From an uncultured Rivibacter sp. (lineage in GTDB: Bacteria > Pseudomonadota > Gammaproteobacteria > Burkholderiales > Burkholderiaceae): DNA of 64,000 nt. The notes below the pieces were generated by a model, which did not search any database, had not been told where the DNA came from, and saw only the letters and a program-made list of their open reading frames with translations. This document shows positions 27,794 through 40,751 of this stretch, piece after piece. Within the stretch, counting starts at the first letter, position 1, and every line of letters begins with the position of its first letter. The stretch is taken from contig CAMLNA010000002.1 of the NCBI GenBank assembly GCA_946481025.1, positions 1 to 64,000 on the forward strand, written 5' to 3'. Position numbers and translations under genes: made by a program.

Positions 27794-28600
27794 TCAACCC
27801 TTGGTCACGAAATCGGGCGGCGGCGGGCTGCCGGCCGAGAGGGTGAGCACCTCGTAGCCGGTTTCGGTGACGAGCACGGTGTGCTCCCATTGGGCCGACA
27901 GCGAGCGGTCTTTGGTGACGATGGTCCAGCCGTCGCCGGTTTCCTTGATCTCGCGACGGCCGGCATTGACCATGGGCTCGATGGTGAAGGTCATGCCCGG
28001 CACCAGCTCTTCGAGCGTGCCGGGGCGGCCGTAGTGCAGCACCTGCGGCTCTTCGTGGAACTTCTGGCCGATGCCATGGCCGCAGAACTCGCGCACCACC
28101 GAGAAGCCCTGGTTCTCGGTGAAGGTCTGGATGGTGTGGCCGATGTCGCCCAGGCGGATGCCGGGCTTCACCTTCACGATGCCCTTCCACATGGCTTCGT
28201 AGGTCAGCGCGCACAGCCGCTTGGCCGCGATGGAGCCTTCGCCCACCACGAACATGCGGCTGGTGTCGCCGTGCCAGCCGTTCTTGATGACGGTGACGTC
28301 GATGTTGACGATGTCGCCGTTCTTGAGCGGCCGGTCGTTCGGGATGCCGTGGCAGACCTGGTGGTTGATCGACGTGCAGATCGACTTGGGGTAGGGGGTG
28401 TAGCCCGGCGGCGCGTAGTTCAGCGGCGCGGGAATGGCCTGCTGCTCGTTGACGATGTAGTCGTGCGCCAGCTTGTCGAGCTGTTCGGTCGAAACGCCGG
28501 GCTTGACATGGGGCGTGAGGTAGTCGAGCACCTCGGAGGCCAGGCGCCCGGCCAGCCGCATGCCGTCGATCTCGGCGCCGGTCTTGATGGTGATGGTCAT
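27794..28600 (-). CDS. map: Methionine aminopeptidase type I
   Basis: A 268-residue enzyme that removes N-terminal methionine from nascent proteins. All five metal ligands are present: D101 and D112 (N-I-D-V-T-V-I and H-G-D-T-S-R), H175 (C-G-H-G-I-G), E208 (T-I-E-P-M) and E239 (W-E-H-T-V). The start M-T-I-T-I-K-T is typical. It is followed 5 nt later by glnD on the same strand, and diverges from purL over a 95-nt spacer. Confidence 0.97.
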   Translation of the reverse strand: MTITIKTGAEIDGMRLAGRLASEVLDYLTPHVKPGVSTEQLDKLAHDYIVNEQQAIPAPLNYAPPGYTPYPKSICTSINHQVCHGIPNDRPLKNGDIVNIDVTVIKNGWHGDTSRMFVVGEGSIAAKRLCALTYEAMWKGIVKVKPGIRLGDIGHTIQTFTENQGFSVVREFCGHGIGQKFHEEPQVLHYGRPGTLEELVPGMTFTIEPMVNAGRREIKETGDGWTIVTKDRSLSAQWEHTVLVTETGYEVLTLSAGSPPPPDFVTKG

Positions 28601-28695
28601 GGGGCGAAATTATGGCGCAGCGGCCCTAAAATCGCGGGTTCTCCGGGATAGCTCCCGGCGCAGTCCTCAGCCCCACCCCCACACGAGCCCGCCCC

Positions 28696-32685
<3,990 letters not shown>

Positions 32686-32696
32686 TGTGAGCCCCT

Positions 32697-32779
32697 CGGC
32701 CGGCGGGCACGCCGGCCGCGGCCTTCTCGCGAGCTCTTCCCCGACGGGAGTGCCGGGCCTTGCCCGGGAACGGCCCGGC
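32697..32779. terminator. Two GC-rich hairpins between convergent purL and rlhA
   Basis: CGGCCGGCG-GGCA-CGCCGGCCG (32697-32718, 9-bp stem) starts 12 nt after the purL stop. A second, GCCGGGCC...GGCCCGGC (32752-32779, 8-bp stem), follows. Neither has a T-run, so termination here may depend on Rho or on the stems alone. Their place between converging genes supports a termination role. Confidence 0.5.
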
Positions 32780-32796
32780 GTGGCGGCCCGGTGGGA

Positions 32797-34764
32797 CTAG
32801 CGTGCCGCCACCGGCCGCGCCTTGTAGAACTTCATCGGCACCGCGGGGGCGCGGTCGATCACGTTGCGCTTGATCTTGCCGACCACGTGCATCTCGCATG
32901 GCTTGCAGTCGAAGCGCAGCGTCAGCTTCTCGCCGTTGTTCTCGATCACCAGCGGTTCCGCGCGCACCGTGCCCTGCACGCCGGTCACGCCCTTGGCCTG
33001 CTTGGGGCACAGGCTCAGGCTGAAGCGCACGCAGTGCTTGGTGATCATGAGGCTCACCTCGCCGGGTTCTTCGTGGCTTTCGTAGGCGGACGCAATGACC
33101 CTGACGCCGTGCTTTGCATAGAAGTCGCGCGCCTTGTGGTTGTACACGTTGGCCAGATAGCTCAGCGTGTCATCGGGGTAGGGGGCGGGCGGCTCGGCCG
33201 CCTGTGCACGCGGCGGGCGCTGCCAGGCCGCGGCGCGGGCGCGCTCCAGCGACTCGACGGCATCGCGCCGCAGGGCGTTCACCACGCCGGCCGGGACGAA
33301 CCACGGCGCGGAGAGTTGCAGCTCGACCTCGCGCGCCTCGAAGAGGGTGTTGCCCAGCTTGGCGAGGTGCTCGCGCAGCGTGGCGTCGGCCTTGCCGGCG
33401 TTCTGTGCGGGTTCCTTCGCATGCTCGATGCTCGCCGTGCCGCGGTGGCCGTCCTCGTCGACGAGGGTGAGCGTGAAGCCGGCGGGCGTTTCGCCCAGCC
33501 GCATCGACACGCCGATACGGCGCTCGGCCGACTTCCTGCCCAGCAGGCGGTCCCAGGCCATGTCGCGGTTGCGTGACAGCTCGGTGTCGCGCCGCAGATC
33601 CTTCAGCTGGGTCACCGGCTCGTTGGGGAACACCCGCCACAGCCGGCCGTCCGCGCCCAGCGGCTGGGCCGTGTTGACCTGCACGCCCACCAGCTCCTTC
33701 TGCAGGTCGTAGTAGGTCAGGCCGTCGCCGTTGTTCAGCGCGTCGGCGCCCGCGGCCAGCTCGACCTCGAAATGGTCCTTGGCCACCCGGGTGACGTGGC
33801 CCAGCGGCAGCCCGGCGTGCTTGGGCGTGTCGAAGGCGCCGATGTCGTCCTTGCGGCCGTTGACGAAGTAGTCGGTCGAGCCGCGGTTGAAGTTGCGGTC
33901 CGGGTCGGGCGTGAAGAAGAAGCGGGTGCGGCCGGACGAGGCCCGATGCAGGTCGGTGCGTGCCTCCAGCACGCCGTCGAGCAGCTGGCGGTAGTGGGCG
34001 GTGATGTTCTTCACGTAGCCCATGTCCTTGTAGCGCCCCTCGATCTTGAAGCTGCGCACGCCGGCATCGACCAGCGCGCGGATGTTGGCGCTCTGGTCGT
34101 TGTCCTTCATCGACAGCACATGCTTCTCGTGCGCCACGATGCGGCCCTGGCCGTCCGTCACGGTGTAGGGCAGGCGGCAGGCCTGGGAGCAGTCGCCCCG
34201 GTTGGCGCTGCGGCCGGTCTGGGCATGGCTCACGTAGCACTGGCCGCTGTAGGCCACGCACAGCGCGCCGTGCACGAAGAACTCGATGGTGGCGTCGGTC
34301 GCCTGGGCGATGGCCTGGATCTGCTCGAGCGTCAGCTCGCGCGCGAGCACGATCTGAGAGAAGCCCGCCTGCCCGAGGAAACGTGCCTTTTCCAGCGTGC
34401 GGATATCGCACTGCGTGCTGGCATGCAGCTGGATGGGCGGGATGTCGAGCTCCAGCAGGGCCATGTCCTGCACGATCAGCGCGTCCACCCCGACGTCGTA
34501 CATCTGCCGGGCCAGGCGGCGCGCAGGCTCCAGTTCGTCGTCGCGCAGGATGGTGTTGAGGGTGACGAAGATGCGGCTGCCGTAGCGGTGCGCATGACTG
34601 ACCAGCCGCTCGATGTCGGCCACCTCGTTGCTCGCGTTGTGGCGCGCGCCGAACGAAGGCCCGCCGATGTAGACGGCGTCGGCTCCGTGGTTGACGGCTT
34701 CGATGCCGATGTCGGCGTCGCGGGCGGGGGCGAGCAGTTCGAGCTCAGGACGGAGGGTGCGCAT
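32797..34764 (-). CDS. rlhA: U32-family protein, 23S rRNA C2501 hydroxylase RlhA
   Basis: A 655-residue U32 protein with the long form (about 650 residues, extra collagenase-like C-terminal part) of RlhA/YdcP, which hydroxylates C2501 of 23S rRNA using prephenate-linked chemistry and iron-sulfur. The conserved cysteines are C169, C176, C192 and C196 in G-A-L-C-V-A-Y-S-G-Q-C and G-D-C-S-Q-A-C-R. The N-terminus (P-E-L-L-A-P-A type: P-E-L-E-L-L-A-P-A-R) and G-A-D-A-V-Y-I-G-G fit the family. The ATG at 34764 is chosen because homologues start there. Distinction from other U32 proteins (TrhP, UbiU/V) rests on length and on the extended C-terminus. Confidence 0.88.
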   Translation of the reverse strand: MRTLRPELELLAPARDADIGIEAVNHGADAVYIGGPSFGARHNASNEVADIERLVSHAHRYGSRIFVTLNTILRDDELEPARRLARQMYDVGVDALIVQDMALLELDIPPIQLHASTQCDIRTLEKARFLGQAGFSQIVLARELTLEQIQAIAQATDATIEFFVHGALCVAYSGQCYVSHAQTGRSANRGDCSQACRLPYTVTDGQGRIVAHEKHVLSMKDNDQSANIRALVDAGVRSFKIEGRYKDMGYVKNITAHYRQLLDGVLEARTDLHRASSGRTRFFFTPDPDRNFNRGSTDYFVNGRKDDIGAFDTPKHAGLPLGHVTRVAKDHFEVELAAGADALNNGDGLTYYDLQKELVGVQVNTAQPLGADGRLWRVFPNEPVTQLKDLRRDTELSRNRDMAWDRLLGRKSAERRIGVSMRLGETPAGFTLTLVDEDGHRGTASIEHAKEPAQNAGKADATLREHLAKLGNTLFEAREVELQLSAPWFVPAGVVNALRRDAVESLERARAAAWQRPPRAQAAEPPAPYPDDTLSYLANVYNHKARDFYAKHGVRVIASAYESHEEPGEVSLMITKHCVRFSLSLCPKQAKGVTGVQGTVRAEPLVIENNGEKLTLRFDCKPCEMHVVGKIKRNVIDRAPAVPMKFYKARPVAAR

Positions 34765-34828
34765 GGAGCCGGCAATTTTAGGTTGCCCGGGCGCATGCGC
34801 TATCGTGCCGGCCGTGAACGAAACCACC

Positions 34829-35545
34829 ATGCCGATTGCTTCGCGCTACGACCGCCTCGACGCCCTGCGCGGCGTCGCCATCGTCTGGATGGCCGTCTTC
34901 CACTTCTGCTTCGACCTGGCGCACTTCAGGCTCATCGAGCAGAACTTCTACCGGGACCCGTTCTGGACCACGCAGCGCACCTTCATCGTCTCGCTGTTCC
35001 TGTTCTGCGCCGGCTTCGGCCAGGCCATCGCCGTGATCCAGCGGCAGAGCTCGCGGCGCTTCTGGCGGCGCTGGGCACAGGTGGCCGGCTGCGCGGTGCT
35101 GGTGAGCATCGGCTCCTATCTGATGTTCCCGCGCAGCTACATCTACTTCGGCGTGCTGCACGGCATTGCGGTGATGCTGGTCGTCACGCGCTTCACCGCC
35201 CGGCTGGGCCCGTGGCTGTGGCCGCTGGGCCTGGTGGCCGTGCTGCTGCCGCGCCTCGTGCAGCACGGCTTCTTCGACACCCGCTGGACCAGCTGGGTGG
35301 GGCTGGTCACCCGCAAGCCGGTCACCGAAGACTACGTGCCCGTGCTGCCCTGGCTCGGCGTGATGTGGTGGGGGCTGGCGGCCGGGCTGTGGGTGCTTCG
35401 GAACCGGCCGCACTGGGTGGGCGGCGCAACGCCGGCCGCGTTCAAGCCGCTGGCGCTGCTGGGACGGTGGAGCCTGAGCTTCTACATGCTGCACCAGCCC
35501 GTGCTGATCGGCCTGCTGATGCTGTGGATGCAGCTGGCACGCTGA
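34829..35545 (+). CDS. DUF1624 membrane protein (heparan-alpha-glucosaminide acetyltransferase-like)
   Basis: A 238-residue integral membrane protein with about seven hydrophobic segments. The N-terminus R-Y-D-R-L-D-A-L-R-G-V-A-I-V-W-M and the F-H-F-C-F-D-L motif mark DUF1624, a family related to membrane acyltransferases. A short HY-free variant is common in Burkholderiales. ATG 34829 is used; GTG 34814 is also open. It diverges from rlhA over 64 nt, and the reductase gene follows by 50 nt on the same strand. Acyltransfer to a sugar is the family suggestion; the real substrate is unknown. Confidence 0.8.
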   Translation: MPIASRYDRLDALRGVAIVWMAVFHFCFDLAHFRLIEQNFYRDPFWTTQRTFIVSLFLFCAGFGQAIAVIQRQSSRRFWRRWAQVAGCAVLVSIGSYLMFPRSYIYFGVLHGIAVMLVVTRFTARLGPWLWPLGLVAVLLPRLVQHGFFDTRWTSWVGLVTRKPVTEDYVPVLPWLGVMWWGLAAGLWVLRNRPHWVGGATPAAFKPLALLGRWSLSFYMLHQPVLIGLLMLWMQLAR

Positions 35546-35595
35546 CGGGCGCGGCGTTTGCCCGAGGCCATGCGGTGCAACACGAAGAGAACAGC

Positions 35596-36669
35596 ATGGC
35601 CATCGACGTCCGCAAGGGGCAGGCCCCCAAGCCGCTGGAGCGCGAGGCATTCCGCGAGCGCTTCCTGACGCGCTTCTTCGACCCGACGTTCAATCTGGAG
35701 CGCGACGCGATCGAGAGGCTCGAATCCATCGCGTGGCAGGCCTACATCGAAGGCGACAAGTCGCCGGTCACTCGCAAGGCCGGGGCTTCGTTCGCCAACC
35801 CGGAGTACGAGCTGTCGGTCGAGTGGCTGCAGGCCAGCGAGCGGCTGAAGCTGGCGCAGCTGCGCTGGGCCGAACCGTCCACGCCGTCGCGCGTGCTCCT
35901 CATCGCGGGCGCGGCGCGCAATGACGGCACCTGCCCCGGCGAGATGTCCAAGACCTGGCGGCTGCTGCAGCTGGCACGCGAGGTCGTCGAAGGCGAGGGC
36001 GTGCTGGCCGACGTGCTGGACCTCAGCCTGCTGGCGTCCGACTACGACCGCCACATCCACCCCTGCAAGAGCTGCGTGGCCACGGCCATGCCGCTGTGCC
36101 ACTGGCCATGCAGTTGCTACCCCAACCACGCGCTCGGGCAGACGGGCGACTGGATGAACGAGATCTACGAGCGCTGGGTGTCTGCGCACGCGGTGATCAT
36201 CGTCACGCCGGTGTACTGGTACCAGGTGCCCAGCCCGCTGAAGCTGATGATGGACCGGTTGGTCTGTGCCGACGGAGGCAACCCGGACCCCACCACCACC
36301 GAAGGCAAGAAGCCCGACAAGGCCAAGGCGCTGGAGCTGGCCGGCTGGGACTACCCGCAGCACCTGGCGGGGCGTGCCTATGGCCTGGCGGTGCACGGCG
36401 ACGTGGCGGGCATCGAAGGCGTGCGCAGGTCGCTCTCCGACTGGCTCGACTGGATGGGCTTCGTCGATGCAGGAGCCCATGCGAGGCTGGACCGCTACAT
36501 CGGCTACTACCAGCCGTATGCCACCAGCCATGCAGCGCTCGATGCGGACGAGGCGGTGCAGGAAGAAGTGCGCAACGTGGCGCGCGTCGTGGTGGTTGCG
36601 GTGCGGCAGTTGCGCGAAGGCCGCCTGTCGAACCCGAATGCCGGGCTGCGCCGGCCGCGTCCCAAGTAG
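35596..36669 (+). CDS. Flavodoxin-fold NAD(P)H-dependent FMN reductase with cysteine cluster
   Basis: A 357-residue protein. A helical N-terminal extension of about 95 residues precedes an FMN-reductase/flavodoxin-like domain (R-V-L-L-I-A-G-A-A-R-N-D, then I-V-T-P-V-Y-W-Y-Q-V-P-S-P-L-K at about 203-217). Between them lies a dense cysteine group, C157, C160, C168, C172 and C174 (C-K-S-C, then C-H-W-P-C-S-C), which could bind a metal or iron-sulfur cluster, as in iron-sulfur flavoproteins. The ATG follows GAAGAGA. The frame is open far upstream but that part is antisense to rlhA. Reaction and partner are not known. Confidence 0.82.
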   Translation: MAIDVRKGQAPKPLEREAFRERFLTRFFDPTFNLERDAIERLESIAWQAYIEGDKSPVTRKAGASFANPEYELSVEWLQASERLKLAQLRWAEPSTPSRVLLIAGAARNDGTCPGEMSKTWRLLQLAREVVEGEGVLADVLDLSLLASDYDRHIHPCKSCVATAMPLCHWPCSCYPNHALGQTGDWMNEIYERWVSAHAVIIVTPVYWYQVPSPLKLMMDRLVCADGGNPDPTTTEGKKPDKAKALELAGWDYPQHLAGRAYGLAVHGDVAGIEGVRRSLSDWLDWMGFVDAGAHARLDRYIGYYQPYATSHAALDADEAVQEEVRNVARVVVVAVRQLREGRLSNPNAGLRRPRPK

Positions 36670-36685
36670 CTTGAAGGCCCAAAGA

Positions 36686-36710
36686 CAAGGGGCGCCGGTG
36701 GCGCCCCTTG
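36686..36710. terminator. Bidirectional hairpin between the reductase and ppiC genes
   Basis: CAAGGGGCGCC-GGT-GGCGCCCCTTG is a perfect 11-bp stem with a 3-nt loop between convergent genes. The T-run is poor on both strands, but stem strength and position support termination. Confidence 0.7.
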
Positions 36711-36732
36711 CGGTGTCGTGCGACGGCCGGGT

Positions 36733-37557
36733 TCAGTTGAACTTGTAGTCCGTCTTGGCCTTGGCCTTGAGGTCGTCGCGGAAGGTGGCGAGCTTCTGCT
36801 GCGTGAGGCGCTGCTCGATCTGCGGCTTCACTTCCTCGATCGGCGGGAACGGGGTGTCGCGCACGTCTTCGAGCTTGATGATGTGGTAGCCGAACTGGCT
36901 CTTCACCGGCGTTTCGGTCATCTCGCCCTTCTGCAGCTTGGTCATCGCCTGCGAGAACTCGGGCACATAGCTGCCGGGCGCGGCCCAGTCGAGGTCGCCG
37001 CCGTTCTGGGCGGAGCCGGGGTCCTTGCTGCTCTTCTTGGCCAGGTCTTCGAACTTGGCGCCGCCCTTGATCTGCTTGACCAGCGCCACGGCGTCTTCTT
37101 CCTTCTCGACCAGGATGTGGCGGGCGCGGTATTCCTTGTCGCCGGCCTGGGCCTTGTACTTGTCGTACTCGGCCTTGACCTCGGCGTCGCTCACCTTGTT
37201 CTTCTTCTGGAAGTCGTTGAACAGCTCGCGGATCAGGATGCTCTGGCGGGCCAGCTCCAGCTGCGCCTTGTAGTCGTCGCTGCCCTGCAGGCCGCGGCGC
37301 TGCGCCTCCTGCATGAAGATCTCGCGCAGCACGACTTCGTCCTTGACCTGCTTTTCGAGCTCGGGCGTCACCTGGGCGGGCTGGCCTTGTGCGGCCTGCT
37401 GGCGCGTCACCTGGGCCATCAGCATGTCCACCCGAGCCTTCGGAACCGGCTTGCCGTTGACGGTGGCCACGTTCTGGGCCGAGGCGGCCATGGGCAGGAC
37501 GAGTGCTGCGGACAGCGCTGCGGCGCCGAAGCCCGCGGCAATGGAAAGCTTCTTCAT
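36733..37557 (-). CDS. Periplasmic parvulin-type peptidyl-prolyl isomerase
   Basis: A 274-residue exported PPIase. The signal peptide (residues 1-27) ends A-A-S-A before Q28. A helical N-terminal chaperone-like region (about 28-135) leads to a parvulin domain at about 143-235 (A-R-H-I-L-V-E, D-P-G-S-A-Q-N-G-G-D-L, F-G-Y-H-I-I-K-L). The short C-terminus is lysine-rich. It is SurA/PrsA-like in build but shorter than SurA. It lies 68 nt after the YciB-BolA gene on the same strand, a neighbourhood common in Burkholderiales. It should assist folding of envelope proteins. Confidence 0.93.
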   Translation of the reverse strand: MKKLSIAAGFGAAALSAALVLPMAASAQNVATVNGKPVPKARVDMLMAQVTRQQAAQGQPAQVTPELEKQVKDEVVLREIFMQEAQRRGLQGSDDYKAQLELARQSILIRELFNDFQKKNKVSDAEVKAEYDKYKAQAGDKEYRARHILVEKEEDAVALVKQIKGGAKFEDLAKKSSKDPGSAQNGGDLDWAAPGSYVPEFSQAMTKLQKGEMTETPVKSQFGYHIIKLEDVRDTPFPPIEEVKPQIEQRLTQQKLATFRDDLKAKAKTDYKFN

Positions 37558-37625
37558 CGAGGAACGTGCCTTTCTAGCAAGGAAGATTCGGGAGTGAGCG
37601 TGCAGGAAGGAGCGGGCGTGGCAGC

Positions 37626-38573
37626 TCAGGATTGATGCACGGGGAGTCGTTCGGGGGTGTCCGCCTGTATCGCCAGGGCATGGATGCCCTGGGGGATCAG
37701 CTCACGCAGGGCATCATAAACGAGGCGATGGCGCGCCACGCGGTTCAGGCCGGCGAAGCGCTCGCTGACGATGCGCACGGTGAAGTGGCGTCCTTCGCGA
37801 GCCCCCGCATGCCCGGCATGCAGGTGGCTGTCGTCCTGGACCTCCAGCGCCTGGGGCGCGAGCGCGCCGCGCAGGGCCGACTCGATGTCCTGCGCGGTGA
37901 CGCCCCGCTTGTCGGCGGGCGGTGCTGCCGGCGCGTCGCCCTCGGCCGCCGGCGCTTCTTCGTCCTTCAGGTGGCGGCTCATGTAGACGCCCTGGCCCAG
38001 CATGAACAGCAGCATCAGCCCGGTGGCCCCGAAGACCTTGAAGGTGGCCCAGGTCGAGGTGGAGTAGTTGAAGGCGACGTAGAGGTTCAGGAAGCCCATC
38101 GCCGTGAAGAACACCATCCACGCGATGTTCAGCCGCATCCATACCGCTTCGGGCAGCGGCAACTGGTTGCCGATCAGCGCCTGCAGCAGGTTCTTGCGGA
38201 AGAACAGCTGGCCGGCCAGCAGGGCGCCTCCCATCACCCAGTACAGCACGCTGGGCTTCCACTTGATGAAGGCCTCGTTGTGGAACCAGATGGTGGCGCC
38301 GCCCAGCACGGTCACGAGCCCCAGGCTCACCCACAGCATGGTGTCGACCTTTTGGCGGCGCAGCTTCAGGTAGACGACCTGCAGCAAGGTGGCGGCGATG
38401 ACCACCACCGTGGCCAGGAGCACCGGCGCTTCGGTGGCGCCGACCACGCCGCCCGAGACCATGAAACCGAAGTGGTCGGTGGCGAAGGCGGCGGCGTCCC
38501 CGGGGCGGCTTTCGGCGAACTTGAAAGCCGCGAAGAACAGGATGATGGGAAGGAAGTCGAGAAGGATCTTCAT
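37626..38573 (-). CDS. yciB: Fused YciB (septation protein A) - BolA protein
   Basis: One uninterrupted frame of 315 residues holds two proteins that are normally separate. Residues 1-207 are YciB/IspZ, a five-to-six-TM inner-membrane protein linked to septation and envelope synthesis (start M-K-I-L-L-D-F-L-P-I-I-L-F-F-A; end G-V-Y-M-S-R-H-L). Residues 208-224 are an Ala/Pro/Glu linker. Residues 225-309 are a complete BolA domain (H-A-G-H-A-G-A-R-E-G-R-H-F-T-V-R-I, then R-H-R-L-V-Y-D-A-L). No stop separates them. The only in-frame internal start that could give separate BolA is ATG 37982, inside the YciB tail. ATG 38573 has no clear SD; GTG 38609 is also open. Cytosolic placement of BolA is inference. 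Confidence 0.88.
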   Translation of the reverse strand: MKILLDFLPIILFFAAFKFAESRPGDAAAFATDHFGFMVSGGVVGATEAPVLLATVVVIAATLLQVVYLKLRRQKVDTMLWVSLGLVTVLGGATIWFHNEAFIKWKPSVLYWVMGGALLAGQLFFRKNLLQALIGNQLPLPEAVWMRLNIAWMVFFTAMGFLNLYVAFNYSTSTWATFKVFGATGLMLLFMLGQGVYMSRHLKDEEAPAAEGDAPAAPPADKRGVTAQDIESALRGALAPQALEVQDDSHLHAGHAGAREGRHFTVRIVSERFAGLNRVARHRLVYDALRELIPQGIHALAIQADTPERLPVHQS

Positions 38574-38658
38574 GCAATGAGGCGGGTCGGGCAGGGCATC
38601 GACCGCCACCGCGCATCATGCTGCGCCTGGGGTGGCGGCACCGCGCCCCGCACGCCTT

Positions 38659-39087
38659 TTACTGGCCGTTACTCGGCGCGGCCTCGAAGTCTATCGCGGC
38701 CGAATTGATGCAGAAGCGTTCGCCGGTCGGCTCGGGCCCGTCGGGGAACACGTGGCCCAGGTGGGCGCCGCAGTTGTTGCAGCGCACCTCCACCCGCACC
38801 ATGCCGTGGCTGCGGTCGACCACCCGCTCGATCACTTCGCTTTGCAGCGGCTCGAAATAGCTGGGCCATCCGCAGCCGGCGTCGAACTTGGTTTCGGAGG
38901 CGAACAGCGGCGTGCCGCAGCACACGCAGTGGTAGACGCCGTCCTTCCAGTGGTCCCAGTACTTGCCGGTGAAGGCGCGCTCGGTGGCGGCGTGGCGCGT
39001 CACCTCGAACTGCACGGGGTCGAGTTGGGCACGCCACTCGGCTTCGGACTTGCTGACCTTGCGGTCCTTGTTGTCGGGCTGGCTCAT
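38659..39087 (-). CDS. msrB: Peptide-methionine (R)-S-oxide reductase MsrB
   Basis: A 142-residue repair enzyme that reduces methionine-R-sulfoxide. The structural zinc site is complete (C54/C57 and C103/C106), and the catalytic Cys126 is in R-F-C-I-N-S. Substrate-pocket residues lie in G-W-P-S-Y-F and [10 protein letters not shown]. The start ATG overlaps the selO stop by 4 nt, so translation is coupled to selO. Thioredoxin is the expected reductant. Confidence 0.96.
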   Translation of the reverse strand: MSQPDNKDRKVSKSEAEWRAQLDPVQFEVTRHAATERAFTGKYWDHWKDGVYHCVCCGTPLFASETKFDAGCGWPSYFEPLQSEVIERVVDRSHGMVRVEVRCNNCGAHLGHVFPDGPEPTGERFCINSAAIDFEAAPSNGQ

Positions 39088-40622
39088 GATGAACAGGACA
39101 CCTCGATGTGTTGCGCCCAGTCGGGCGGGAACCCGGCATAGGCCGAGTGCTCAGGCTGTTCGTCGTAGGGGCGCTCCAAAACTTTCAGCAGCCGCTGCAC
39201 TTCGCCGAAATCGCCTTGCCGCGCCTCGCGGATGGCCACCTCGGCCAGGTGGTTGCGCAGCACGAACTTCGGGTTCACCCGCTTCATGCGCTGCGCGCGT
39301 TCGGCGTCGAGGCTGTTCTCGGCCTGCAGGCGCAGGCGGTATCGGCCGGCCCAGGCGTCGAAGCCGGCGCGGTCGAGGAAGAGGTCGCGCATCGCCGTGT
39401 CGTCGGCTCCGGCAGCGCCGGCGAAGTCGGCCAGCCGGCGGAAGGCGATCGTGAAGTCGACGCGGTCGGCGGCCATCAGCTTCAGCAGCCCGTCGATGAG
39501 CTCCCGGTCGGCGGGCTGCTCGGTCGCCAGCCCGAGCTTGGCCCGCATGCGCGCCTCCAGCGCGGCAGGGAACTCGGTGCGGTACGGCTCCAGCGCCTCG
39601 AGCAGCAGGTCGCTGGCGTCCTCGCCTTCGCCCACCAGGGGCAGCAGGGCCTGGGCCAGCGCATGCAGGTTCCACAGGGCCACGTTCGGCTGGCGCGCAT
39701 AGGCGTAGCGGCCCTGCGTGTCGGAGTGGTTGCAGATGAACCCCGGGTCGAAGGCATCGAGGAAGCCGAACGGGCCGTAGTCGATCGTGAGCCCGAGGAT
39801 GCTCATGTTGTCGGTGTTCATCACGCCATGGGCAAACCCCACCGCCTGCCAGTCGGCCAGGAGGCGGGCGGTGCGGCGCGTCACGGCCTCGAGCAGCGCG
39901 ACGTACGGCTGCGGTGTGTCGAGGCATTGCGGATAGTGGTGGCGGATCACGAAGTCGGCCAGCTGGCGCAGCTCGCCGTGCTGGTCGTGGTGGCAGAAGT
40001 GCTCGAAGTGCCCGAAGCGGATGAAGCTGGGCGACAGCCGGGTCACCACGGCGGCCGTCTCGGCGGTCTCGCGGCGCACCGGCAGCGCCGACCCGGTGAT
40101 GGCCAGAGCACGCGTGGTCGGGATGCCCAGGTGGAACATCGCCTCGGAGCACAGGAACTCGCGGATCGAGGAGCGCAGCACCGCACGGCCATCGCCCATG
40201 CGCGAGTAGGGCGTGAGCCCGCTGCCCTTGAGCTGGATCTCCATCGGGCCCGAAGGCGTGTCCACCTCGCCCAGCAGGATGGCCCGGCCGTCACCGAGCT
40301 GGCCGGCCCACACGCCGAACTGGTGGCCGCTGTAGACGCTGGCCAGCGGTTGCATGCCGCGCCAGGGCGAGCCGCCGCTGAAGGCCGCGAGCGACTGCGG
40401 GTGACGCCACCAGTCCGTGGGCCAGCCCAGGGCGGCGGCGGCGCTGTCGCTCGTGGCGACCCAGTGCGGCTCGGGCAGGGGCGTGGAGGGTAGGCGGGTG
40501 TGGAAGCGTTCGCCGAGGCCGGCAAAACGGTGGGTCCATCGCAGGCCGTCGATCGGGGCGTCTGGCGCTTCCGCGGGGCCGGCCGGCCCTGGAGGTTGCC
40601 CATTCGGCAGAGCAGGGGTCAT
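39084..40622 (-). CDS. selO: Protein adenylyltransferase SelO
   Basis: A 512-residue pseudokinase-fold AMPylator (YdiU/UPF0061) that transfers AMP to Ser/Thr/Tyr of target proteins, including glutaredoxin in E. coli. Family segments are clear: [44 protein letters not shown] and Y-G-P-F-G-F. The protein ends S-C-S-S with Cys510, the position of selenocysteine in the animal protein (U-S-S). It is followed by msrB with a 4-nt overlap. The acyl-CoA synthetase gene diverges over 129 nt. Confidence 0.95.
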   Translation of the reverse strand: MTPALPNGQPPGPAGPAEAPDAPIDGLRWTHRFAGLGERFHTRLPSTPLPEPHWVATSDSAAAALGWPTDWWRHPQSLAAFSGGSPWRGMQPLASVYSGHQFGVWAGQLGDGRAILLGEVDTPSGPMEIQLKGSGLTPYSRMGDGRAVLRSSIREFLCSEAMFHLGIPTTRALAITGSALPVRRETAETAAVVTRLSPSFIRFGHFEHFCHHDQHGELRQLADFVIRHHYPQCLDTPQPYVALLEAVTRRTARLLADWQAVGFAHGVMNTDNMSILGLTIDYGPFGFLDAFDPGFICNHSDTQGRYAYARQPNVALWNLHALAQALLPLVGEGEDASDLLLEALEPYRTEFPAALEARMRAKLGLATEQPADRELIDGLLKLMAADRVDFTIAFRRLADFAGAAGADDTAMRDLFLDRAGFDAWAGRYRLRLQAENSLDAERAQRMKRVNPKFVLRNHLAEVAIREARQGDFGEVQRLLKVLERPYDEQPEHSAYAGFPPDWAQHIEVSCSS

Positions 40623-40751
40623 CCGGCCAAGTGTAGTCAGCGCGACAGTTTTTCAAGGGCGACTAGGGTATACCGCAAACCACTCGCAGCAGCGCCGTTC
40701 CATGATGCGCTGCATTCAACACGGAACGTGGTTCGAAAGGAGACGGACACC

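Noticed and set aside
28601..28695. Possible purine riboswitch before purL
   Set aside because: The spacer is only 95 nt and shows none of the conserved purine riboswitch core elements.
33772..35595. Upstream extension of the flavodoxin-fold reductase frame
   Set aside because: The open frame passes antisense through rlhA and out of frame through the DUF1624 gene; the ATG at 35596 with GAAGAGA is the real start.
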